Of a stretch of DNA of 64,000 bases, positions 12,601-24,600 are shown piece by piece. The position numbers and the translations under genes were made by a program. The stretch is from Arcuatula senhousia. Its lineage: Eukaryota > Mollusca > Bivalvia > Mytilida > Mytilidae. Under the pieces are notes generated by a model. That model was given only the letters and a program-made list of their open reading frames with translations, did no database searches and had not been told where the DNA came from. The first letter of the stretch is position 1. Each line of letters begins with the position of its first letter. The stretch covers positions 23,031,275 to 23,095,274 of the forward strand of contig OZ020308.1 in the NCBI GenBank assembly GCA_963971305.1, given 5' to 3'.

Positions 12601-15600
12601 AGAAGGCGAAGGGAGTCACCAAGAGCGTCATCAAGCGCAGCATCGCCTTTGAGGACTACAAGCGCTGCCTCGACACCCAGCAGGAGATCCATCGCCCGAT
12701 GAATATCATCCGGAGCCATCTCCACCAGATCTACACGGAGCAGATCAACAAGATCGCTCTCTCCGCCAAAGATGACAAGCGCCACATCCTCCCCGATGGC
12801 ATCAGCACCCTCGCTCACGGACACTATCGAATCACTCACGGCAGCAAGTGAGCTGAGGCACCTCCCCTCCCCTCCTTGCATTTAGCAGGCTCTGACGGGT
12901 GCGGATGCCCATCCCACACTTAGCAGGCTCTGACGGGTGCGGATGCCCATCCCTCCTCATCTGCATTTGGCATATCTAGATAAATGAGCAGCATACGCGT
13001 GCACGGCCTCCTCCTCCCCCATAAGCCCCTTTCCAACGTAGAGCTTGAGGAAGCCGCCTCAGCGCTAGGCATCCCTCGATTCAAAGGAATATTCATGCGC
13101 GATGCCTTACCTTCCAGGCCTCATCCCATCGAATGCGGCATCCTGAATCACGACGATAGCGATGGCCCCGGCACGCACTGGACGTGCTGGCATAAGAGCG
13201 GAAGATTCAAGGTCTACTTCGATCCTTACGGCCTGCCTCCGCCCGACGAGATGATCGACTATCTGCGGCCGGAGATTCGATATAATACTGATGAAATTCA
13301 GCGGCGCGGCGACGTGGTCTGCGGACACTTTTGCCTGCATGTCCTGAAGCTCCTTTCGGAAGGTCGGACGCTTGAAGACGTAATCTTTGGACTATAGATA
13401 AATGGATAAGTTTGGATCTCACTCGAGGAAGCGCATGCCCATCTGGCGGATGCTCCAGGATCTCGATATGAATGATAATCGCATCACTAGTCTGGGATTG
13501 CCGCGGGATAGCTCGGACGCTGTGACGAAGCGATGGGTTAATCAGCAGATGAAAGACGGCATGAAAGACCTCGAAGAGCTAGATTCGGAAATGAAGCAAA
13601 TGCAGATGGCCATCAAGCGAATGCAAAGGGAGTATGAAGCGTCCATCAAAGATCTTACCAAAAAGCTGATGATCGTAGAAGATGGCAAAGTCGATAAGTC
13701 GGAGTGCGTCTCGACGAATGGCGGCTTGATGACGACGGACCTAGACATGCAGAAATATCACGTGCTAAATCTCCCCCTCCCCATGACTGATAATGAGCCC
13801 ATCACGAAAGCCCTTTACGATCGCCTGCAGCAGGATCTAGACGCATTGAGGATCTTCGTCGAGCTGAAGCATGCATAAATCAAGACTTTCTGGTCTCCTT
13901 TGAATCGAGACCGGAAAGCCTGGGGATCATCGCCAGTCAGATTCCCTGACCCAGGAATTGAAGGTTTTGGGATATCCCCTCCATTTGACGCGGATTTCTT
14001 TCTCCCCATTCCGGATGCGTCGGCTCAAGATTTTCTCGATGCGAAAGATATCCTGGTCGGTGCGCTGGAGCTCGGGCTCGTAAAAGGATCCCTGGATTTC
14101 CTCACCCTTGTAGTCTTTGAGACGATAGGTGGGCGGCTGCGTCGCTAGGGCCTGAGCGATGGTAAAGACCTCCTCCGTCCAGCGCGGAGTGTATCCCTTC
14201 TCGAAGATGCCCTTCTTCTTTGTGATTCGGACCTGATCGCCAACTTTGAATCGGTGAGGCTGCATGGGCGGAAGGTCTCCGTAGAGATTCCAGAAGACTT
14301 TGGCCTCGTGCTCTTTTTGGCTGGCGGCGGTGGGGGTCATCTTGATGGATCGATGCTTGGTGGTATTATACTGGCGGACGAAATCGTCCAGGACGGGGAG
14401 GTAGGCGCGCGTGGAATTGGCTGAAAAGTATTTGAACATCTTCTCCTTCATGGTACGATTCCAGCGCTCCACCACGCTCGATTTCTCTTCGTTCTCGGTA
14501 GAGTAGAGATCGACGTCGTGCTTCCGGAGCAGATCCTTCACCTCGCGATTATAAAATTCCGTGCCCTTATCGGTCCATAGCTTCTCGGGCGTGCGATCCT
14601 TGAAGACGGTCTGGAAGGCATCTCGCACCGTGGTGCCTTTCTTATCCTTGAGCGGCACCAACCAGCCGTACTTGGAGAAGACGTCGATGATGCTCAAGAG
14701 GTATTTGAAGCCTCGGTTATCGCGAGAGAAGGCGCTCATATCTACGAGATCGGCAGCCCAGGTTTCGTCCACCCCACCTACCACCACGCGGCGCTTCTGA
14801 AATTTGCGTCGGACTGGCTTGTGCAGCTCTTCGGCTAGCTCATCCGACCATCTGACTTTTTTTTTTTCCCCCACGCCCAGCCCAAATCGTGCTTTGGTAC
14901 CGATGATGGGTCTGACGATGCCACGCTCGAGACGCTCACGTGCAGTGGGATTGGGGATAGCATCGAGGGAGGCTAGCATCGTCTTATCGCAGATCGAATT
15001 TCGTGCAGCCGTATCCTTGTGCTTGGCGTAGCAAAGATCGTGCCGATAGGCGGCCTCATCTACTCGATTGATGGGTCTCGACCAAGGTTTGGGGGTGCCG
15101 TCGGCATTGAGTCGCTGGCTGAGTCTCGTCCCCGGCCCGGTGAAATTATGCCCCGGCAGATGCATCTCGACGGGCAGACGATTGATCATCTTATTCACGA
15201 GCCCGGCTCCCCTCTCCGTCTTGATAAATTGCGACTTTCGCGCACCGCACTCGACGCAGGTTCCCACCTTTCGCCGCCGCCGTCCGTCGTCGCTCGTGAT
15301 CACGGCGCGATTATTCGTCTCCGTCTTCTTCTTGCACTTCAAGCAATACATTCCCATTTTATATAGATAAATGGACGTTGAAGACCTTACCTATGATGAG
15401 CCCGCCGTAAATCGTCGGCATAATCACTTTCTCCTCCCGCAGCGATCCATCCGAGGTCTGATCATCGGGAAGTCGGACTGCGGCAAGACGACTCTGCTGA
15501 ATAATCTCCTCCTGCGCGATGGATGGCTCGACTACGATCGACTCTACGTCTTCGGAAAATCACTCCACCAGCCCATCTATCAGCTGCTGCGGCAGGCGTT

Positions 15601-18600
15601 GGGGAAAGGATTTTCGAAAGACGATATCCGCGACCTTCTCTCCATCAAGGATCGCTATCCCCACTCTCTGGTCGACGTGGTGCAGGTGATGAGGCCGTCG
15701 TCCAAGCCTAGCGGCATCGAAGCTTTCTTCTTCGAGGAAGCGAGCGACGTGCCCGATCCCCGAGATCTCGATCCCATTCGCAAAAATCTCATGGTCTTCG
15801 ACGATCTGATGCTGAGCAAGCAGAGCAAGTGTGAAGACTACTACGTGCGCGGTCGCCATAATAACGTGGACTGCTTCTACCTCTGCCAAAATTACTTCAA
15901 GCTGCCTCGGCAATCGATCCGGGAGAATGCCAACTTCATCTGCCTCTTCGAGCAGGATGCCAAAAATCGCGATCATATCCGCCGGGACCATTGCGGCGAT
16001 CTCACCCCAGCTCAATTCGATGCCCTATGCGACCACTGCTGGACCAAGCCTCACGGATTCATGACCATCGATCTCACGAGCCCCAAGATGAATGGGAAAT
16101 ATCGATGCAATTTAGACGATTTCTATCGAGTCTAAGATAAAGAATGGATCACTTGAAGGAATTTTTCCTGGAGAATCAACGGGACTTGGATTTGGAGAAT
16201 GCTCCAAAGTCCCCACTTCCACCCCCTATATCCCCTAGATGCAAGCACCGGTGGGAGCGTGTGCTCATCAACCATGAGATCCCAGGCCATAGCTGCAGTA
16301 GATGCAGGGCTGAAAAGTACGCTCGCCGCTTCGATGATCAGGATTTCAAAGGAAGGACTTATAATTCTCACTCCCGCCGGAAACCTAAGCCAGCGCCCGG
16401 ACCCCCGTGCTGCATCAAGACCGTCCGCGGCCATCAGTGCACGTATCCCTCCATATCGGGCAGTGATAAGTGCAAGAGGCATTCGAACCTTTTCCCTGAG
16501 GCATGCTGCCGGTGTGGAGTCGCGATCCCCCGTGGCAAGGCTCTGCACAATATCCGCGAGGAGACTATATACGTTCCAAAATTTATCACTCTCTGGTCAG
16601 GCGTAAAAGTGAGGATGGTGGGGGAGTCTGATCGCATCGATGGAGTGCAAGGGTTATCCAAGCCCTTCTGCTCCTCCAAATGCATGGAGAGTGCGTAGGA
16701 GGGGTAAATCCATGGTTTTTGCATCCTGCTGAGGTAGGAGGCAAAAAGCATGGGGTGATCGATTCATCGCTTAGGGGCGTTCGTTCCAACGCTATGGGGC
16801 GTTGGGGGCGATCGATTCATCGCTTAGGGGCGTTCGTTCCAACGCTATGGGGCGATCGATCCATCGCTTAGGGGCGTTCGTCTCAACGCTAAGGGGCGTT
16901 CGTTTCAACGCTATGGGGCGTTGGGCGATGCTATAAATAAAATGACGTTTATCAAGATCACCGATCCCAAGCAGCGTGAGGCGCTTGCCAGAGATTTGCA
17001 AGAGACGAAGCGCAGCATCCAGGCTAGCGATATGCAGCGTCGCCTGGATAAGATCGGACTGAGCCGCGATCTCTCCAAGATTTTCAAGCCCGTGGTCGAG
17101 ACGCAGAAGGAGACTGCCTCCCAGATCACCAAAAAGATCGAAGATATCCCACTCGCTCTGCCCGCCCCGGTGCCTGCCCTTCCTCCTCCTCTCCCTGCCG
17201 CCGAGGGTGACGACGATCCGCTTGCCATCGAGCAAGCATTGAAAACCAACCTCGGTCCGCGAGCCACCCACTATCTTCAGCTCAGTATGACTCCCAAGGC
17301 TGACCATACCTTTGGACTGCGAGTGGAAGACGGCAGCATCATGATCGGAAGTCTGCCCGTCACCTTCGATGGAAACGATATCCTCGTCGATGGCAAGCGC
17401 TATGAGGGAACCCCCGGCCTGTGGGAGCTCATGGTCCTGAAGAATCCCAAAGATTTCGACGTGGAGGACTTGCATACCTATGGTGAAATCCTGCGAGCAT
17501 CCAATGCCATGTATCAAGGCAATTCTTCGCTCTCGCAGACCCCCAAGGCCAGCAAAAGTCGGAAATGGAAGGAGATCGTCTCCTACCTCTATAAGCAGGA
17601 TAAGTATGGGAGTGGGGTTTCGACCGTCTTCCTCCCCACGTGCTTCAACCAGTTGCTGGATCGCCTCGATCTTTGCGCTGCTGCCTACCAGGCTGGAAAT
17701 AATGGGGTGCGCAACGAAATCGTGGCCATCCTCGATGCCATGAGGAAGTCTGGTCATATCAGCAGGAGTGAGTACGAGAAGCTGCATCGGAAGCTCCTCT
17801 AAATAAATTTACGATGCCTTTAGTAGTGAATCACGGATATCGTCGAAAGTATGCCGTCGGCGGAAAAGGTCTTTTCGATACGATGGCCAATCTGGCTGGA
17901 CGGGTGCTTTCCTCCTCCGCCGCCAAGACGTTGGGAAGCAAGGCCGTGAGCGCCGCCTCCAATGCTGCCCTGAAAGGTGTGGAGAAAGGTGCGAGTAAGG
18001 CGGTGGACCACGTCGTCAATCGAGTTACCCGCAAAAAGAAGCCTCAAGCACCACCCACCAAGAGAACCCCACAGCAGCAGACCCGTCTCAATAATCTCAT
18101 CTCGGGCGGGGGCATCGCCACCATCCACGACTTCGTCCAGCGCTATAGATAAATATATGATGGCCGATATGCTCTCTATCACCGAAGGACTGACTTTCGA
18201 TGAAAGTCTCCAGGAATATCAGGTTCACGAATACGAACCTCAAGCCGGGGCGCAGCTGAATAATGCCGGCGCAGAGATACGCATCAATATCGAGACTCAG
18301 GATCTCTTCCTTCATCCCTCCGAAAGCTATCTCTTGATCGAAGGCCGACTTCAGAAAAATGATGGCACTGCGTATGCCGACGCCGATCTCGTATCGCTCG
18401 TCCATAACGGTGTCATGTTTCTCTTCCGAAGCATCAGCTACCGACTTTCCGGCCAGCAGATCGAGCATCTCAACGATCCGGGTATCGCAACCACCATGCT
18501 AGGGATGCTGACGTATCCCGACGACTTTTCCAAATCGCAAGGCCTCAACCAGCTATGGTTCAAGGACTCCACGGCCGATGCTGAGGCAGATAACGTCGGA

Positions 18601-21600
18601 TTCGCGGCACGCCACGGATATATCATCACCAAGCCAACCAATAAGGGATCCTTTTCCTTCTCCATCCCTCTCAAGCACGTCTTTGGCTTTGCCGAGGACT
18701 ATGATAAGATCGTCTACGGATTCAAGCACGAGCTTTCCCTGGTGCGCGATTCGGATGCCAATGCTATCCTCCGAGCCGCTGCCCTCAACGACGTGGCCAA
18801 GATAGTCTTGAGCAAGGTCTCCTGGTTCGTCCCCCACGTCATCCCGTCCGACGAAAAGAAGCTGCGGCTCTATAAGACCATCCAGAGCAAGACAAAGATC
18901 GATTGTGGATTTCGCATGAGGCAGTGCGACTCCATAGCCGTGCCCCAGACTTCGCAATTTCACTGGCGCCTAGCTGCTAAAAGCGGGCGAGAAAAACCGC
19001 GATGGATCATCGTCGCTTTTCAAACCGAAAGGGATAACGACCAGCTGCATAATGCCGCCGTCTTCGATCACTGCCGATTGCGAAATATCCACGTGACTCT
19101 CAATGCGGAGCGCTATCCCGCCGTGGACTTCAATGCCGGCTTCACCCAATGCAAGGTCGCCAGGGTCTATAAGGAGGCTGCCGAATTCCGCAAGAAATTC
19201 TATAGCATGGAAAGTCTGCTCAGCAATGGTGGCATCAATCCCTCCGACTTCATCGATCTCTATCCCCTATTCGTCATCGACGTGAGCCATCAGTCCGAGC
19301 GGCTGAAAGAGTCGACGGTGGATATCCAGATCCGAGCCGAATTCGAGCGCAACGTCCCTGCCAATACTCAAGCCTTCGCCCTGGTCATTTCCGATCGAAT
19401 CCTCCAATTCGAATCCGACGGCCAAAAGATGAGCGTCGTCTTCTGAGGAGGCTTAGATAAATGGACACTTCACTTTTGCGGAAAATCGCTACCAATACGG
19501 AGCCCAAGCACGGATTCTCCTTCATCGTCTCTGGAAACGATAGTCAGATCTTGACTCGCTTCAATCCACCCCTCCAGCTGCGCGAGGAAAAATCTTACGA
19601 GATGGCTCTCGTGAATCTGGAGACCTACTACTCCATCCCCAATATTCATGCGGGAAATAATTCCTTCCGCTATTCTCCTGATGAAGGGGCAAGCTGGTTT
19701 CCCGTCGAGCTGAGCACTGGCTCCTATGGAATCGACGATATCAATGATGAGATTCAGCGACAATTGCGGCTTAATAAACATAAGGCTAAGATCCTTCTCG
19801 ATGCCAATCGCGCAACGCTGAGAGCGACCCTCACTCTCGCCAAAAATTATCAAGTGGATTTCGATGTGTCCAATAGCATCAGTACGGTGCTTGGATTCGA
19901 ACGTCGGACGTATGCCTATGATCGAAGCACTAATGGCTACGCGGAAGGCGAGAACATCGTCAATATCATCAGTATCAATAGCATCCTGGTGAATAGCGAT
20001 ATCATCCACGGAAGCTACGTCAACGGCACGCAGCAGTCCACGATCTATAGCTTCTTTCCCGCCGTCGATCCCGGCATGAAGATCATCCAGACTCCCAAGA
20101 ATCTTGTCTACTTACCCGTGACTCTGAGAACCATCGATCGCATGCAGACGTATCTGACCGATCAAGACGCTCGCCCCATCGATCTGCGAGGAGAAAATCT
20201 CACCATCCGCTTCCATCTGCGTGAGGTATAAATAAATGGATTATCAAGAGTATGGTTTGAACTTGACGAAAGGTCAGGCAGAGAAGATCCAGCGTGCGGC
20301 AAAGAACGGCTGCCCCGTGAGCGTCCGATTGTCGCATTCCAACCTATCCGGCGAGCATAAGATGCTCCTCACCCACCGTCAGATCCAACGCATCGCCAAG
20401 CTCTTGCAGAGCGGTAAGGGTGGTATGGTCTTGGAGATGAGTCCGAAGCAGGTGAGGCGTAACGTGCAGAAAGAAGGTGGATTCCTCCCCATGCTGGCAG
20501 GTCTCGCCTCTGCTGCACTACCCATGCTGGCCAAAACCGTGCTACCTGCTTTGGGCGTGGGAGCATTGAGCGGTTTGGGAAGCGCAGCCATCCAAAAGGC
20601 CGTGGGATCTGGATTGTACCTGAAGAAGGGTGGGAAAGTATGCTGCGTGAAACCTCATGGTCGTGGTCTGTATTTGAGTCCAGGCACTTTGCCAAATACG
20701 TACGGTGATGGATTGTACTTGAAGAGCGGACGTCAGATCTACGACGGAAGTGGGCTGATCCTTGGACCTAATAGCCCCTTCAAAAGCATTCCCATCTTGG
20801 GCATGCTCCTATAGATATAAATAAATGGACTCCGTGGACACTGGGAAGAAAGCCTACAGGGAAGCTAGGATCGAATCGATCGAGCGAGAGCTCAAACTCG
20901 AAATGCATAAGTACGCCCGACTGTCGAGGATCTATAAACGAATGGACAAAGCAATATCTTTTGCTCTGGGTACTTGTGCCGTACTCAACGTCGTTTGCAC
21001 CACCGGCACACTCAGCACCGCCGCCACGGGGATAGGCGCCGTGGCATGCATTCCGTTGAGCTCACTAGCCATCGTGAATTCGATCGCGATGGTGGTGTTG
21101 ACGGTGCTAACCAAGCGCATCCACAGGAAGCGTAAGAAGCATAAAGACACCGTGCGAATTGTTAGAAAATACCAATCCAAGGTCAAGGTCGAAATGAGCA
21201 AGGCACTAGAGGATGATGTCATTGATGAGACTGAATTTTTAGGTATTGTGAAATGTCTAGACTTCTACTACGATGAGAAACAACAGCTGAGAAAGCCCTC
21301 GACCACATTTACTGAGGACCTTTGTGCACACACAAATTCTAGGAGTTGATTAGCCCTTTTATTTCTTCGAGGGGACAATATCTCCTCAAAGAAATGTTTG
21401 CTGAAAAGTTCGGGAAATTTTTCTGACGCGTCAGAAAACCTGTTCCGGTATATGCGCATATTATCAGCGCAGTGGGAAAAAAAAGTCTGCCAAATTTTTC
21501 TGACGCGTCAGAAAAGCTGTTCCGGTATATGCGCATATTTTATGTGTAATGAAAAATAAAAATTCCACCAAATTTTTCTCAAAAAAAAAAAGTCTGCCAA

Positions 21601-24600
21601 ATTTTTCTGACGCGTCAGAAAAGCTGTTCCGGTATATGTGCATATTTTATGTGCAGGAAAAAAATCCACCAAATTTAATTTTTTTTAAAGCCTGCCAAAT
21701 TTTTCTGACGCGTCAGAAAAGCTGTTCCGGTATATCCGCCATTTTTTTTTTTTTTTTTTTTTTTTAAGTCTGCCAAATTTTTCTGACGCGTCAGAAAAGC
21801 TGTTCCGGTATATGCGCATATTTTCATATTTTCTGTTCAGAGAAAAAAAAAAAAAAAGTCTGCAAAATTTTTCTGACGCGTCAGAAAACTTGTTCCGGTA
21901 TATGCGCACATCGTGAACAATTCAATGAAAAAAAAATTCTGACGCAGGAGCATAATAAAAAATGTATGCAAATCTAATGCGCATGCGCCGTAAGGAGGGT
22001 TCTACCACTCACACATCACTCCGCTAACGCTCCGTGATGTGCTCCGTTCACGAACCCTCCACGATCAAAGATTTCAGTGACCAAAAAAAAAAAATTTCTC
22101 AATCCAGATATTTGGATTGGGAAATTTTTTCACACCCCTACCCCAAGATTTTTTTTTTACTTCCTCACCAGATCGTACGAGAGGTACTGCTGGTTAGATT
22201 TTTTGCTGAGCTTGAATCCCGTGCTCCGAACGAATGCGCCTTGCAAGGCACCCTTCTCTTTGTTGAGCGTGGGGCATGCCCATACCCTGGTGGTTTCTCC
22301 TTCTCGATCCTTCAGGGTGAGGATTTTGCTTTTGCCGAATTTTCCATCCACTTCTACCACCTCCAAGATCTTATAGATCACCCCGGTGGGTAAATCCTTC
22401 CATTTGAGCGCTTCCTGATTCTGGTCCTGCACCTTCACCTGGAAGGCGTCTTCGCTGATAAAGTCATCCCCATCAAAGAATCCATTCTGTACGAAAGACA
22501 TAATTCTTGTATTTACCCTATGCTCAATAGAAATGCCGTCCGTTTGCATTTGGCCGTCGGGGTTGGGATTTTATGCAGGATTTCTGCATGTGGGGCAGAA
22601 TCGGCCTTTTGACACTACTTATCTATGTAGTAGTTTTTTGCTTCATTCGGATTTTTTTGTAATAAAAATGCTAAAAATTACTAAAACAAAAATAAATTTA
22701 TTTTGCAGTCCTACGAAATATAGAAAAAAAAACATCTTACAGATTCTAAATGTTGCAAAATTAATATAATTTAGTGTTTGGCTCGATTGGCGGATTAATG
22801 ATGCTAGAAAATAAGTATCCATTGTGTTCGCAGGATCTGATTTATACAAGAGTAGTGCGAAAAATTCGAGATTAGCGCCTAGAGTGGCACAGGTGCGAAC
22901 TGCATTATTTGTTGGTTGCAGGAATGATATGGTATTTTTTTTTCATTCGGGAAAACGGGGTGACCAATTTATTTTAACAGGTCTATTTCTTCATTCTTTC
23001 GATTAAAGGTATTTTAATAAATATGGTCTAGATACTTTGAAGGTATAGCATGTAAAAGTATAACAAACCATAGCTTTACTTTCATTGTAGAGAGTACCAT
23101 TGACGTAGGTATCTTTATAGTTGGGTATAATGGCTAGCGCTTTAAATTCGGTATTGCCAGGAACTACAAAATGATACATATATAACAATTGCTTTAAAAG
23201 AGTTCAAATAAAACGCACTTACATAGTGTTTGTTTGTATTGTATAAACGATTCAATTACTGTTCCAATCCTCCAAAAATATCAACAGTGCATACTAGTAC
23301 ATAACTAGTATCGGCCATTAATTGCAAAATGTGTGTCATCGCTTTGTTGATATCTCAGAAAACGGAGTCGGGACGATTCTTTTCCTAAAAATACTTTGAA
23401 TATGATTTGTGATGGAAACAAGTATTTTGGTAGCAAAGGTTAAAAAAAATAAAGAAGGACACCTTTATTTTTCTCTCAATTTTCTGACCAGAGCCAAAAC
23501 AATCCAAGCTTCCCTCTTCAAAGTTAAATTTAAATGGCCTTGTAAACTTAAAAAAAGTAATAATGATTAATTCTGTATTAAGACGCGTTAGAGGTATGGA
23601 GAAGAATGGATACGATTTTTTTTAAAGATCGATTGCTTATATGTTTCTAACAAGACCTTTATGGTGTTTTTTTTTTCAGTAACATAATATCAGACTTAAG
23701 GGGGTATTCTTCTGAGGTTTCAGTCTCGTTGAAATCTCGTTTGTGAATAATTTTTAAACCTTGTCTTGTAATTGAAAACTTTTGTGGATTTATATCAAAT
23801 GATGATCCATCTAAATTTTGTCAAAAAATTATGAAGATATGATTTGTAGTTTTTGAGATATGCAACATTTTAATTTTTGACCAAATTTGACCATTGATCT
23901 CAATCTGAATTTAGCCAATTTCAGGGTAGGGGTAGTAAAATTCATTTTTTCAACAAAATATTCATGCAATTCATATAATTTCTTTTCTAAATTCAAAAAG
24001 ATATATTTGTCTAATTATTTCAAACGAAAATGGAGAATTTTGAGGTTTTGGTATGATTGAAAATTTGAAAAATCTTGATTTTTACCGGTTTTATGGTGTC
24101 TTGAAAATGACCTATAAAGGCATATTTTCGGGACTAAACTTTCTTATATCATCACGGACATAAACTTTTTATAAGTTAAATTTGTTCAGATTCATGGCAT
24201 CTATCAATATGGAAACTTTGAGAGAAAACTTTATTTTGAAACTTGATATTTTAAAGAAAAAAACCTCAAAATAGGCCAAAAATGTAGAAATTTTGGGTAA
24301 ACTGTCTAAATAGGCCCTTTTTAAATGGCTGTAGCGAACTAAAATGCACACGGACATAGTATTTTCTTAGTAAATTTGATTTTCTCAGGGTCTTAGCATT
24401 TCAAAAATGTAGGTTTGGAAAAGAACTTGATTAAGGAAAATTTTGACCCCTCAGAAGAATACATCCTTAAAACTCGGCGATATGTTACCTGGTTCTCCCG
24501 GGACAGCACTCGTAAATTGAAAACCCGCTGTTGTAACATTATTAACTGTTGTACTCCTGTCATTTGTAAATGCACCAGTTGTTGTGTATTCGGAAGTAGG

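Larger units (their letters stand above)
12971..20827 (+). promoter_or_regulatory. recurring start-site motif (CTATAG)ATAAATG at ten genes
   Basis: Near every inner plus-strand ATG: 12984 TCTAGATAAATG, 13402 CTATAGATAAATG, 15371 TATAGATAAATG, 16144 CTAAGATAAAGAATG, 16942 CTATAAATAAAATG, 17814 CTCTAAATAAATTTACGATG, 18157 CTATAGATAAATATATG, 19461 TTAGATAAATG, 20236 GTATAAATAAATG, 20825 TATAGATATAAATAAATG. In several cases the TAG or TAA stop of the gene before forms part of the motif. The motif is too close to the ATG to be an ordinary TATA box. It recalls the TAAAT(G) late initiator of poxviruses by analogy only. Confidence 0.8.
8606..22619. mobile_element. Polinton/Maverick element, 14,014 bp, complete
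   Basis: A self-synthesising virus-like DNA transposon. Evidence: TIRs of 134 bp starting AGTAGTGTCAAAAGG, perfect 6-bp target duplications, and the full gene set: protein-primed polymerase B, retroviral-type integrase, adenain-like protease, FtsK/HerA packaging ATPase, double-jelly-roll major capsid and penton-type minor capsid. Twelve genes read plus or minus with gaps of only 3-20 bp in the right half. G+C is clearly higher than in the host DNA. Only the polymerase is broken (one TAG). The two TIRs differ at three positions, so the insertion is not brand new or the ends were never identical. Confidence 0.97.

Noticed and set aside
16792..17787. 331-codon open frame on minus
   Set aside because: Shadow of the plus-strand gene at 16942, favoured by high G+C; no family features.
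17977..18156. N-terminal extension of the major capsid protein frame
   Set aside because: It overlaps the small basic gene and has no ATG; the motif-linked ATG at 18157 is clear.
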